Part shown: positions 1 to 8,076 of the stretch, one piece after another
Numbering within the stretch: position 1 is the first letter of the stretch
Layout: each line of letters begins with the position of its first letter
DNA from: Desulfobacteraceae bacterium
GTDB lineage: Bacteria > Desulfobacterota > Desulfobacteria > Desulfobacterales > Desulfosarcinaceae
Direction: 5' to 3'
Length of the DNA: 44,009 nucleotides
Assembly: GCA_003599575.1 (NCBI GenBank)
Contig: QZKV01000019.1
Span: 1 to 44,009, forward strand
Program-made: the position numbers and the translations under genes
Notes under the pieces: model-generated
The model's database searches: none
The model's input: the letters and a program-made list of their open reading frames with translations, nothing else
What the model was told of the DNA's origin: nothing

Positions 1-121
1 TTCCGCAAGGGGCCATTTAATTCGATAATCCCTATTTGTTTGTCAAACTAATCTGAAAATAACGGCGGGGTAGTTGCTGTTTTAATCTGGTTTTCTACAC
101 CCAGGTACAGACAGATTGTCT

Positions 122-139
122 CCATTTATTAATAAGTGG
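122..139. promoter_or_regulatory. 18-bp palindrome, candidate operator
   Basis: The sequence reads CCA-T-TTATTAATAA-G-TGG, an inverted repeat with a single mismatched pair. It ends 7 bases before the ATG at 147 and covers the weak GGA ribosome-binding site. The downstream gene encodes a winged-helix protein, so autoregulation at this site is plausible. That is inference from position and symmetry only. Confidence 0.4.
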
Positions 140-146
140 AAACAAT

Positions 147-761
147 ATGTCTGATATGTCATCAAATCACAATTCCGAATTGACATATATTGGCTTTTCG
201 TTTATTCGTTATTCGCGAATCGCGAAAGGAGAATGGCCGATGATTCTCAAGCCCCAAGATGTTCTTGTGTTACTTAAATTGGTTTCAATTTATCCGCATG
301 AGTGGGCTTACAATACCTTGGCTGTTGATTTGGGCATGAGTCCATCCGAAGTGCATGCCGCTGTAAAGCGCTCTGTCAAAGCTGGATTGGCAAATCAGGG
401 TGAGTCACAAATCAGACCCAACATCAGCAGGCTTGAAGAATTTCTTGTTTATGGCATCCAATACGTATTCGTTCCGGACAGAGGTGAGCTGACGCGCGGA
501 ATGCCTACAGCTATTGCGGCTAAGCCCTTGCTCGGAAAAATTGTCATGCCGGATGAACCCGCGCCTGTTTGGCCGGATCCGGAAGGTCCTGAACGTGGCC
601 AGGCATTCTCGCCACTGTACAAATCCGTACCCAAAGCAGCACGGGAAGATGCGATCCTTTATGAATACCTGGTGATCGTCGATGCTATTCGAGGCGGTAG
701 AGCCCGAGAACGGGAATTGGCTATAAAAGAATTAAAGATGCGATTTCGACAATGGCTATAA
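147..761 (+). CDS. MarR-like winged-helix protein paired with a nucleotidyltransferase
   Basis: This encodes a 204-aa protein. Residues ~32-80 look like a winged helix-turn-helix (LKPQDVLVLLKLV followed by a second helical stretch around LGMSPSEVHAAVKR), which suggests DNA binding. The remaining ~110 residues have no domain I recognise; they include a proline-rich stretch (DEPAPVWPDPEGPE) and a basic C-terminus. The gene overlaps the next one, a nucleotidyltransferase, by 10 bases. This is the layout expected of a regulator or antitoxin plus NTase pair. The first ATG at 147 is used here; an in-frame ATG at 240 would begin directly at the helix-turn-helix. An 18-bp palindrome lies immediately upstream. 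The role as antitoxin is inferred from context and is not shown by the sequence. Confidence 0.65.
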   Translation: MSDMSSNHNSELTYIGFSFIRYSRIAKGEWPMILKPQDVLVLLKLVSIYPHEWAYNTLAVDLGMSPSEVHAAVKRSVKAGLANQGESQIRPNISRLEEFLVYGIQYVFVPDRGELTRGMPTAIAAKPLLGKIVMPDEPAPVWPDPEGPERGQAFSPLYKSVPKAAREDAILYEYLVIVDAIRGGRARERELAIKELKMRFRQWL

Positions 762-1412
762 AAAAAGAACACCCCAATATCAAAATCCTTGAAACGGCCA
801 TTCACCAACTTGGCCCGCTTGTCGATGAAATGGTTTTTTTGGGAGGCTGCGCCACCTGCTTGCTCCTTACCGATCCTGCCACACCGCCACCCCGTGTAAC
901 CTATGATGTCGACGTCATCGTAGAAGCAGCATCTCTGTTGGATTATCACAAGTTATCTGAAAGAACTCAGAAGGCATAACTTCTCTGAGGACGTGAGTCC
1001 TGACGCTCTCATATGTCGGTGGCGGAGCGGTGAAACCATTCTGGATGTCATGCCGACGCATTCGAACATCCTTGGATTTGGCAATCAATGGTATGCGGCC
1101 GCGTACACCGCAGCAATCTCAGTTTCACTGCCTTCCGGCAAACTGATTCGGGTGCTGCCTGCTCCTTACTTCTTGGCCACTAAATTCGATGCCTTCAAAG
1201 GCCGCGGAAACCAGGATTATCTTTTGAGCAAGGATATGGAAGATATCATAACCATTTTGGATGGAAGACCGGAGATCATCGATGAAGTTCAGCAGGCACC
1301 TAAGGAGTTACGATCATACCTATCCGATGCATTCTCAGAACTATTGAACAACAGGCATTTTACCGACGCTTTGCCCGGCCACCTGCCTCCTGATAAAGCC
1401 AGTCAATCCTGA
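752..1412 (+). pseudogene. Nucleotidyltransferase (AbiEii-like), frameshifted
   Basis: The N-terminal part carries a nucleotidyltransferase signature: a GG motif (VFLGGCATCLLL) followed by TYDVDVIVE, the D-x-D metal-binding pair. The frame ends at a TAA at 977-979, but the following frame continues the same protein as LRRHNFSEDVSPDALICRW. Removing one A at about 964-965 restores a continuous reading frame to the stop at 1410-1412 (about 219 aa). The C-terminal half (residues after PAPYFLATKFDAFKG) is nearly repeated at 10448-10738, where the protein runs 15 residues further. This is therefore either a recently broken NTase or a single-base sequence error. It overlaps the start-side partner gene at 752-761. 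Confidence 0.75.
1158..1409 (+). repeat. Duplicated NTase 3' segment, copy 1
   Basis: About 250 bases here match 10448-10690 in direct orientation, with scattered substitutions and a net 9-base indel near the end (the ACCGACGCTTTGCC region here). Homology begins sharply at CCTGCTCCTTACTT and ends sharply at GTCAATCC on both sides. The two copies are therefore bounded fragments of related genes. Confidence 0.8.
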
Positions 1413-1441
1413 AAATTAAAGTTTTGTAAACTAAACTATAG

Positions 1442-1470
1442 TTGACAATTAATAACAATAGATTTATTTA
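1442..1470 (+). promoter_or_regulatory. Sigma-70-type promoter
   Basis: TTGACA (1442-1447), a 17-base spacer, and TATTTA (1465-1470) precede the gene at 1504. The -35 box overlaps a perfect 10-bp palindrome, AACTATAGTT (about 1434-1443), which could be an operator for the winged-helix product. The start codon has a strong GGAGGTG ribosome-binding site. Confidence 0.5.
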
Positions 1471-1503
1471 TCTTCAAAGCCAATACGGAATGGAGGTGCA
1501 CCG

Positions 1504-2463
1504 ATGCGCCCGATTGCATCCGAACAGGATCCTATACAGTACCCGTTAAATGAGCTTTTTGGCACCCAAGCCCACGTAAGACTGCTCAGGGTCATGGCCA
1601 ATGAGGTCGAAGGACCTCTCACGGCTGTCGATGCGGCTAAACGCGCGGGGCTTACGGTGCCCGGCGCGCAAAAAGCATTGGAAAAGCTCTTGCGGTCGGG
1701 ATTTGTTTCCCGGGTGGGCGGCGGTCGAAAGCATCAGTATGAAATCCGGCACTCGGATCGGCTCATGCAAATCGCAGTAGAGTTGTTTCAGGCGGAAAAG
1801 AGCCGGTATGAACAGCTGCTTGCCGCGATCAAAAAGGAACTTAATAACCTGACACCGCCCCCGCAGGCGGCATGGGTTCAAGCCGCTCCAAGGGAAATCG
1901 ACGAGCCTTTAATATTGGGATTGCTCCACGAATCTCTTCATCTGACCAAATGCGTTCGCCAGCTGAGGGCCGGACTTCATCAGATCGAAAAGGTCTTCGA
2001 TCTGACCATCGAAATCGAGGGCTATACAAAGGCGGACATTCCGGACCTTGAGCTCGACGGCGTTACCCCTTTATTCGGTGTATTGCCGGCAACATCAAAC
2101 GACACCACCCGACAGCGGGCACAAAAACCACTGACCCACCGGGAAAAGGATCTTCAAATGAAAGTGCTGTCGCAAAAGCTGGCGGACGCCCTTGAAAGGG
2201 ATGCTTCCCTGGTGCGACGCGCGAAAGATCATATCGATCGCTTGCTCAAGGAAGATCAGGGATCGGCAGCCGCGGATTTAAGGGAGTGGCGCGATATTCT
2301 CGATTCCTATACGATTCAACGATTGGGGCGGTTTTTCACCTCCTCAAGCGAACGCGCCAATCGTTTGCGCCAGAGCAATCCCTTTTTTGCGATCCTGAAT
2401 GCCGCCGAACGGGCGCAGATGATCGACAGCCTGGAGAACAAGAATGACACGCGATCAGCTTGA
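1504..2463 (+). CDS. Winged-helix regulator, partner of a DUF6036-type NTase
   Basis: This encodes 319 aa. Residues ~15-75 form a winged helix-turn-helix: TPVEDAAKR-type helices around TAVDAAKRAGLTVPGAQKAL, then a wing at GFVSRVGGGRKHQYEI. After this comes a helical region rich in Lys, Glu and Arg (residues ~80-110 and 205-300) with no catalytic motif visible. The start at 1504 follows a GGAGGTG site at 5 bases spacing, and a TTGACA-17-TATTTA promoter lies upstream. The 3' end overlaps the start of a truncated nucleotidyltransferase by 20 bases, which implies translational coupling. HTH plus NTase pairs of this sort are widespread and may be toxin-antitoxin-like. Here the NTase is lost, so the regulator is orphaned. 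Confidence 0.6.
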   Translation: MRPIASEQDPIQYPLNELFGTQAHVRLLRVMANEVEGPLTAVDAAKRAGLTVPGAQKALEKLLRSGFVSRVGGGRKHQYEIRHSDRLMQIAVELFQAEKSRYEQLLAAIKKELNNLTPPPQAAWVQAAPREIDEPLILGLLHESLHLTKCVRQLRAGLHQIEKVFDLTIEIEGYTKADIPDLELDGVTPLFGVLPATSNDTTRQRAQKPLTHREKDLQMKVLSQKLADALERDASLVRRAKDHIDRLLKEDQGSAAADLREWRDILDSYTIQRLGRFFTSSSERANRLRQSNPFFAILNAAERAQMIDSLENKNDTRSA

Positions 2464-2632
2464 ACACGCCATCCGCGCAGCCTGTGATGTCTCAAACGAT
2501 ACTGAATTGTGGATCTTCGGCTCTCAGGCGCTATTGGGTGAGTTTCCTGATGCGCCGGAAAGCCTCCGCGCATCTATTGAGGTCGATATCCAGCCGAAGA
2601 ATCGACCTGAAACCGTTGATGCCATCGATTGA
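2444..2632 (+). pseudogene. DUF6036-type nucleotidyltransferase, N-terminal fragment
   Basis: This 62-aa reading frame begins MTRDQLEHAIRAACDVS and continues with LWIFGSQALLGEFP, a nucleotidyltransferase-fold start with the G-S signature, followed by EVDIQPKNRPE. The frame matches what I recall of DUF6036-family proteins, which are normally about 170-200 aa. It stops at TGA 2630-2632 after NRPETVDAID. The sequence beyond is unrelated, so the gene lost its 3' two thirds at a rearrangement near 2630. Its start overlaps the upstream regulator by 20 bases. Confidence 0.6.
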
Positions 2633-2639
2633 CCTCCGA

Positions 2640-2830
2640 ACCAAATGAGAGACACCTCGAAGTACAACCGGAATATCAGACGATTTCCCCTCAGCATAAT
2701 CCACAAAATACGATAGCGCTCTCAGGTCTGCCAACACCGGCTGGCTCACATTCATGGGGATCAGTCGATCATGAAGATTTCCAAAAGCAATATGGTAGCT
2801 GTAAGCCGGAATAAAGAGACAATCGACACG
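2640..2830 (-). other. Unrecognised protein-like remnant
   Basis: On the minus strand an open stretch reads FIPAYSYHIAFGNLHDRL, IPMNVSQPVLADLRALSYF and so on to DIPVVLRGVSHLVRR. It has the composition of a folded protein, lacks a plausible start or ribosome-binding site, and runs into the antisense of the NTase fragment. It lies between two truncated genes, so it is probably a fragment of a third. I do not recognise the family. Confidence 0.2.
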
Positions 2831-3033
2831 ACCGTTTGCGCCATCTACACCCGCCAATCCAGCAATATTATACTAACGCGGACCTTACCTCCTGCCAGAT
2901 GCAGTTCGAAGCCTGCGAAGCGTTTATCAAAGCCCATGCAGGCAATGGCTGGCGCTGGATCGAGGAACATTTTGATGATGAAGATCCGATACCAAAATTA
3001 TTCTATACTACCGATTTCAAAGAAATTTTCTAA
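2771..3033 (+). pseudogene. Serine recombinase (resolvase), N-terminal fragment with frameshift
   Basis: The frame starting at 2771 gives TTVCAIYTRQS, the classic serine-recombinase start (Y-x-R-x-S, with the catalytic Ser). After a shift near 2865, the next frame gives ADLTSCQMQFEACEAFI then WRWIEEHFDDE, which is the following part of the catalytic domain. The fragment then runs into unrelated sequence (DPIPKLFYTTDFKEIF) and stops at 3033. Only about 70 residues of a protein normally over 400 aa remain. A C-terminal fragment of the same kind of recombinase lies at 10763-11214 in the same orientation, on the far side of the Wadjet and AbiE genes. Confidence 0.75.
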
Positions 3034-3174
3034 TCAACCTGATCTGTTTCGATCTGTTTTGGCCCGGAACTGTAACCACCCAGGTGGACTTAAGGCCTTA
3101 GAATAAAATCAAAAAACGGAGTAACAGAAGGGGAACCATGAGCGGTGTAGTCAGGCGTTATTCCTGCAAAAACG

Positions 3175-3210
3175 GCGAAACCCCGAGGGTTGCATCCCTC
3201 AGGGTTTCGC
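3175..3210. terminator. Long hairpin, probable terminator
   Basis: The left arm GCGAAACCCCGAGGG and right arm CCCTCAGGGTTTCGC form a 15-bp stem with one mismatch and a 6-base loop (TTGCAT). A short T stretch follows (AAGTTTT at 3214-3220). It sits between the recombinase fragment and the Wadjet operon and would insulate the latter from read-through. It could instead be the end of a small repeat element. Confidence 0.5.
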
Positions 3211-3502
3211 ACTAAGTTTTAAGTGCTTGAAAGTACTGCATCTTTTGTGGATCAATCACCACCTGACCAAGTCCCCACTTCGATGATGTACCCGCGGGCG
3301 CTCTTGGATTTCAGGGAATGCTCGGAGATTCCCTACCGCTGATATCTCTCGCTTAAAGACGCTCTGGCCAAAAACAATCTTCCGATGGCATTTATCAAAA
3401 TTTGAAAAATCAAAGAAATGGTGTATTGAAATCTGTGGATCCATTTTCGGAGCAAGCGTACCCTGCTCGGATAGGGATTGCCATACCGGGGAAATCAGTT
3501 TC
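3211..3502. other. Gene-free stretch upstream of the Wadjet operon
   Basis: No convincing gene is seen. A minus-strand open frame (3256-3516) has no recognisable motif, no ribosome-binding site and overlaps the start of jetA. No clear -35/-10 pair for jetA is visible. Confidence 0.4.
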
Positions 3503-4753
3503 ATGTCCATCACCACCTTTCAGGGGTTCTTGACCACCGCCGGCCTGCATCATGGCCTGCTGGTCGACCTGTGCGCCGAGCAGGGGGCGATCTCGCGGGC
3601 GCAGCTTTTGGCCTACATGGAACGGCACGCCATTGCCCCGGCCGACAAGGACAAGCTGATCGAGCGCTATTGCCGCACCTCGATTTTGTACGAAGAGGCC
3701 GATTTCGAGTATACCGTCAATCCGGTCGTGGCCGGTCTGGTTAATTTTTACGAGCGCCGCGGCAAGTTGACCCATGCGGACTTCTTAAGGGAGCGCATCT
3801 TCGACATCGGCAAGCTGACCGATACCCTGCAGCAGCAGCTGTTTGCGGAAGAACCGGTTCTGGAGCTGATCGCAGACACGGTGGACAAGCTCTACCTGGT
3901 GGTCCGCGAGGTGCGCGAAAGCGGCCAACAGCATTACCAGGCCTGTATGCGGGCGTTCGGCGACATGAAGCGCAACAGCGCGGTCAGACCGATCGAAGAG
4001 CGCATCCTGGCGCTCAAAACCGTGCACCGGCGCTATATCGAACCCTTGAGGGAGCTGATCGATCCCAATGCCGAACCGGTGCAGAAAATGGCCCTGCTGC
4101 GCCGCCGCATGGCCGACCTTGCGATCCACACGGGTCTGCTGGGCGAGTCGGTCGAGCTGGATACGCGCCGGGCGCGGCTGCACATCGACATTCAGTACAT
4201 CGACTACACCCTGATCCGGCACTTTGAAACCCTGATCGATACCAGCCGCTCACTGCTCAATTCGCTGATGGAGGAAAAAACGATCAAAGACGCCCTGGCC
4301 TGCTGCCTTGGCAATCTCGAAGCGGTGTGGGCGCAGGTGCAGGCGGAAACCCTGGTGGCCACCGGCCTGCAATCCAGCCAGGCGGCCGACATGGACAAGC
4401 TGGGCCTTTTCTTCAACGACGTGATGCACCGCAAATACGTTCCCCACCCGCGGGCGATGCAAATCCAGCCACCGCAAGAGGAGCGGGCCGATCATCTGCT
4501 GCTCTTCGAACACGTGCTGCTGGACCGCATCAAAGAGCTACGGCACATCGCCGGTTGGCCGGAGTTCGTGATTCGTGAATTCGGCGCCTACCCGCCCGGC
4601 GAGCAGCTCAGGGCCATGGTGCTGCCGCTGGTCATGTCGAATCCGCCGTTTGCCGTGCGGATGTCCGATCAGACCTTTGCAGGGGACTTGAACGAATTTG
4701 CCGTGGAACTCGACGATTTCGATGTCACATGGGATGCCGCCAATGGACGTTAA
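3503..4753 (+). CDS. jetA: Wadjet subunit JetA (MukF/MksF-like kleisin)
   Basis: This encodes 416 aa, mostly helical, with winged-helix-like N-terminal sequence (TAGLHHGLLVDLCAEQGAISRAQLLAYMERH) and long helices rich in Leu and Arg through the middle. It is the first gene of a four-gene overlapping cluster whose third and fourth genes are an SMC ATPase and a Toprim protein. That order is diagnostic of Wadjet/MksFEBG condensins, where the first gene is the kleisin bridging the SMC heads. The family assignment rests mainly on this order, because kleisins diverge strongly. Wadjet complexes extrude and cleave small circular DNA, so they act against plasmids. No strong ribosome-binding site is visible before 3503. 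The gene overlaps jetB by 11 bases. Confidence 0.8.
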   Translation: MSITTFQGFLTTAGLHHGLLVDLCAEQGAISRAQLLAYMERHAIAPADKDKLIERYCRTSILYEEADFEYTVNPVVAGLVNFYERRGKLTHADFLRERIFDIGKLTDTLQQQLFAEEPVLELIADTVDKLYLVVREVRESGQQHYQACMRAFGDMKRNSAVRPIEERILALKTVHRRYIEPLRELIDPNAEPVQKMALLRRRMADLAIHTGLLGESVELDTRRARLHIDIQYIDYTLIRHFETLIDTSRSLLNSLMEEKTIKDALACCLGNLEAVWAQVQAETLVATGLQSSQAADMDKLGLFFNDVMHRKYVPHPRAMQIQPPQEERADHLLLFEHVLLDRIKELRHIAGWPEFVIREFGAYPPGEQLRAMVLPLVMSNPPFAVRMSDQTFAGDLNEFAVELDDFDVTWDAANGR

Positions 4754-5321
4754 TCCACCCGAAGAAACACAGAAGATCATTCAATTACTGCTGCGCGGAT
4801 ACCAGTTCAGCGATTCCGACTTGCTCAAGCAAGGCTACGACCGGTTGTATGCCATAGTGGACAGCCGCTTCGAATGGTTCCGGGAGCACCTTGCGCTGAG
4901 CGGCTTTACGCTCTCCCGCGAAAAGCAGGTGATCTTCCTCGAAAAAGAAAACAAGACGCTCAGCCAGGAAGAAAAGCAGTCCGTGGTCGCACTGTTTCTG
5001 CTCACCGACCTGTGGCTGGAAAAAGGCAAAAGCTATGCCGACCTGTTTCAACTGAGCATCCCCTGGAGCGAGCTGGACTGGTTCCGGGACGGCTACGGCA
5101 AAGAGTACCTGAGCCAGGTGGGCATCGACAGCGACAATGACGGCGCGCTCGAACAACTGTTCAAACGCCTGGCCAACAAGGGCCTTTTGGAATACAACGA
5201 CGACGCGCGCTGCCTGACCCTGCGCCGGCCCGCCGAGCGGCTGATCAACATGGCGCGCCGGCTGCATCAGCAGATCCAGGCGGAAGCGCCGGCGCAGGCA
5301 CCGGAGGTTGCCCATGAATAA
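4743..5321 (+). CDS. jetB: Wadjet subunit JetB (MukE/MksE-like)
   Basis: This encodes 192 aa from the ATG at 4743; an in-frame ATG at 4734 is also possible. The sequence shows two winged-helix-like segments: residues ~80-105 (SVVALFLLTDLWLEKGKSY) and ~135-165 (LEQLFKRLANKGLLEYND, then LTLRRPAERL). This fits MksE, the kite subunit that binds the kleisin and controls the ATPase heads. The length is typical for the family. It overlaps jetA by 11 bases and jetC by 8 bases (ATGAATAA), so translation is very likely coupled. Identification depends on both the winged-helix pattern and its place before the SMC gene. Confidence 0.8.
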   Translation: MDVNPPEETQKIIQLLLRGYQFSDSDLLKQGYDRLYAIVDSRFEWFREHLALSGFTLSREKQVIFLEKENKTLSQEEKQSVVALFLLTDLWLEKGKSYADLFQLSIPWSELDWFRDGYGKEYLSQVGIDSDNDGALEQLFKRLANKGLLEYNDDARCLTLRRPAERLINMARRLHQQIQAEAPAQAPEVAHE

Positions 5322-8076
5322 CTACACCAGCCGCATCCGCAGGATCGGGCTGATCAACAGCGGCATGTTCGACACTCTCAGCCTGAACTTCGATGTCGAG
5401 GCCATTCACCTGGTGGGCGCCAACAACGTCGGCAAGACCAGCCTGATCGCGCTGATCCAGTTTCTTTTCTTCCCGTCCATCCACGAAATGACTTTCATCA
5501 AGACGACGGCCGAGTCCATGAGCTTTTACTTCAGACCCGAGGGCTCCTACATCCTCTTCGAGGTGCGCACCATCACGGGCAGCATCCGCACCGTGGGCAT
5601 TTACGGCACCGGCGAATCAGACGCGCGGGTCAATTTCGTGTTCAACGGTTCCTTCGACATCCAGGACTTTCTCGATCCGAACCAAGTGCCGGTTCCGCTC
5701 CAAACCCTCCAGGCCGTTTTCTTCACCCGCGACTTTATGCGCTTCGACCGATTCGAGCGCTACGAGGAGGCCCTGCTGGGCCTGCACACGGGCGGCGAAT
5801 ACAACGTGCCCATGTTCGATTTGCCCAAGAGCAATTTCCGCCTGCTGCGCAAATTGATGCAGGGCCTGCTGCGGCTGGACCGCATCGATGCCGCCGACGT
5901 GCAGCAGTTTCTGATCCGCATCGTGGAGAAAGGGGCTGTCCGGACTAGCTTCAACCTGATGCAGGACTTTGAACAGAAATACCGTCATATCAACCGACTG
6001 CGCTTCGAGCTGCGGGAACTTGAAGAACTGAAGCCGGTGATGTCCCGTTATCAGACCCTACAGTCCCGCATCGCTGCGGCCGAAGAAAACCGGCAGCGCC
6101 ACGCCGAGCGCCTTTTTCATCTCTCCGTGGCTTACCTGTCCCGTCTGGCGGCGGAAAAAGAAGCGCTCACCCATGCTTTTCAGGCGCAGGAAGAGCGGCT
6201 CGAAAACATATCCAAGACGCGCATGTCTCTGGCGCAGCGCATCGCCCAAACCAGCACCATGTGCAAGGAAGCCGAAAGCCTCAAAAAGCGCTTCGACACC
6301 TTGACCGAACTGTGCCGCCGCGAATCCGAACCGCTGATCAAAAAAGACCGCGATGAACTGACCCACGCCCGGGTCGAACTGCAAAACGCGCTGGCATCCA
6401 CCGCGGCAGGTCACACCGGGGAGCTTGAAGGGCAGCTCAAAGGACTTGAGCGGGAGCACCGGGGGGTGCTGCGGCAATTGCAGGCGACCACCCTGCAGCA
6501 GGTGTGGGTTCAGGCCGGCTTTGACGAGGCGCACCGCGCACTGCTCAAGTTTTTGGTGGCCAGCGACCTGGCCAGCCTGGCAGCCGCCGAAGTGATGGCG
6601 GACGAACAGGCGTTCATCGCGGCCTCGGCGCAGGTGATCGACTACCTGGACGCCGACGGCCGGTTCAAGGGCTTCGGTCTGGATGTGCCCCGCTCGGTCT
6701 GGTTCGTTCCGGAAAAGGAGCAGGAGCCGCTCGCAGCGCGCAAGTCCCGGCTGGAAAACGACATCGCCAGAGTGCGTGAAAAGATCGCAATCGTAGGTAA
6801 TGCGGCCCGAAAGGAAGAAGAATTGGCCGCGCTGAATGCGGCCATCCAGGCCAAGGAAACCCTGCTGGCGAATTTCGGCGAGCTGCAGCAATTGACAGCC
6901 CAGTGGCAAAACGCCGGCAACCTCGAAGCGCACCTGCACAAACTGGCCGCCCAATTGAAACAGCTCAACGAGGCCGCCGACGCCAAAGAAAAGGAAAGCC
7001 GCTCCCTGCGCCGGGAGCAGAACCGCACGCATACGAACTTGAAGACCGCCGAGGACCAGTGGCAGCAAATCGGCCGCGAGCATGAGAAACTGGCGGTTTT
7101 CGATTCCGCTTCGCCGGAAAATCTCGGAAGGCTCAGCCTGGAAGCATTACGCAGCGAATATCACCAGGTTCGTGCGGAGCTCGGCGACATCACCAAAGAT
7201 CTGGCAAGACTGCACAACGATCTGAGCGAACCCAAAGCCGACTTGGAGGCACGTTACGAACGCGCCGCGGCCGATATGCCCTTTGCGCGCTGGCTGGACC
7301 TCAAAGCCAACCTGGCCCAGGAGATCGGGGGACTGGAAGCTCAGCTGCAGCGTGAATACGACGGCGTGTTTACCGTGGTGCGGGCCAAGCTGTCCAAAAT
7401 CACCCAGGCCTTTGCCAGCGTGGAAGCGCAGGTGGCAGCCTTGAACAAGGGGGTGCGCAACGTGCGCATCTCCAATATCGATCAGATCGCCATCGCCCTG
7501 GAAAAGACGGATCTGCTCGACGCCATCGATCACAGCATTCCCGGGCAGCTGGATCTGTTTGCCGTTCAGACCCGGCCCGCCTCGCTCGACGCGGCGCACG
7601 CCGTGGTCGAAGACTACTTCAACCAGATCAAGAAGTACGGCAACGAGATCAATCTCAAAGACATGTTCCGGCTCAAATTCTCCGTGCAGTTCAATTACCA
7701 GCCCAAGCCGGTGGAGCGTTACGAGATCCACCGCTTCGAATCCAACGGCACCGAGACCGGCGTCAAGATCGTGATCTACCTGGGATTGATCGGTCTGCTG
7801 CAGGAACGCAAAAACGTGGTCGGCACGCGCATCCCGTTTTTTCTCGACGAAGTCGGCAGCATCGACTCGGACAACCTGAATCAGTTGATCGCATATTGCA
7901 GCCAGAACAACTTCCTGCCGATCTTCGCCAGCCCGGAAATTCGCAAAGACATCTCGCACAACTATCTGTTCAGGCGCAACGGCAGCCGCAGCTACCTGGC
8001 CTCGGTCGTCAAAATCGCCAAAAAACAACCCACGGTGCCGAATGAAGCGACCGACGTGGCTGATCAGCCTGCTTGA
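5314..8076 (+). CDS. jetC: Wadjet SMC ATPase JetC (MukB/MksB-like)
   Basis: This encodes 920 aa. The Walker A motif GANNVGKTS lies at residues 35-43. Long coiled-coil-like sequence (heptads rich in Leu, Glu, Arg, Gln) covers roughly residues 215-420 and 470-710. A GTETGVKI signature-like segment and Walker B (PFFLDEVGS, D845-E846) follow near the C-terminus. This is the DNA-translocating ATPase of the condensin. The ATG at 5314 has a GGAGG site 6 bases upstream; the in-frame TTG at 5308 is less likely. It is somewhat shorter than the roughly 1100 aa I recall for canonical JetC, mainly in the coils. No lesion is visible. It overlaps jetB by 8 and jetD by 35 bases. Confidence 0.9.
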   Translation: MNNYTSRIRRIGLINSGMFDTLSLNFDVEAIHLVGANNVGKTSLIALIQFLFFPSIHEMTFIKTTAESMSFYFRPEGSYILFEVRTITGSIRTVGIYGTGESDARVNFVFNGSFDIQDFLDPNQVPVPLQTLQAVFFTRDFMRFDRFERYEEALLGLHTGGEYNVPMFDLPKSNFRLLRKLMQGLLRLDRIDAADVQQFLIRIVEKGAVRTSFNLMQDFEQKYRHINRLRFELRELEELKPVMSRYQTLQSRIAAAEENRQRHAERLFHLSVAYLSRLAAEKEALTHAFQAQEERLENISKTRMSLAQRIAQTSTMCKEAESLKKRFDTLTELCRRESEPLIKKDRDELTHARVELQNALASTAAGHTGELEGQLKGLEREHRGVLRQLQATTLQQVWVQAGFDEAHRALLKFLVASDLASLAAAEVMADEQAFIAASAQVIDYLDADGRFKGFGLDVPRSVWFVPEKEQEPLAARKSRLENDIARVREKIAIVGNAARKEEELAALNAAIQAKETLLANFGELQQLTAQWQNAGNLEAHLHKLAAQLKQLNEAADAKEKESRSLRREQNRTHTNLKTAEDQWQQIGREHEKLAVFDSASPENLGRLSLEALRSEYHQVRAELGDITKDLARLHNDLSEPKADLEARYERAAADMPFARWLDLKANLAQEIGGLEAQLQREYDGVFTVVRAKLSKITQAFASVEAQVAALNKGVRNVRISNIDQIAIALEKTDLLDAIDHSIPGQLDLFAVQTRPASLDAAHAVVEDYFNQIKKYGNEINLKDMFRLKFSVQFNYQPKPVERYEIHRFESNGTETGVKIVIYLGLIGLLQERKNVVGTRIPFFLDEVGSIDSDNLNQLIAYCSQNNFLPIFASPEIRKDISHNYLFRRNGSRSYLASVVKIAKKQPTVPNEATDVADQPA

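Noticed and set aside
3256..3516. 86-codon minus-strand frame before jetA
   Set aside because: No family resemblance and no ribosome-binding site; it overlaps the jetA start and is probably random.
6058..7083. Long minus-strand open frame (341 codons) inside jetC
   Set aside because: It is antisense to the coiled-coil part of an obvious SMC gene, is Phe/Leu/Gln-rich as expected of complementary GC-rich codons, and has no motif or ribosome-binding site.
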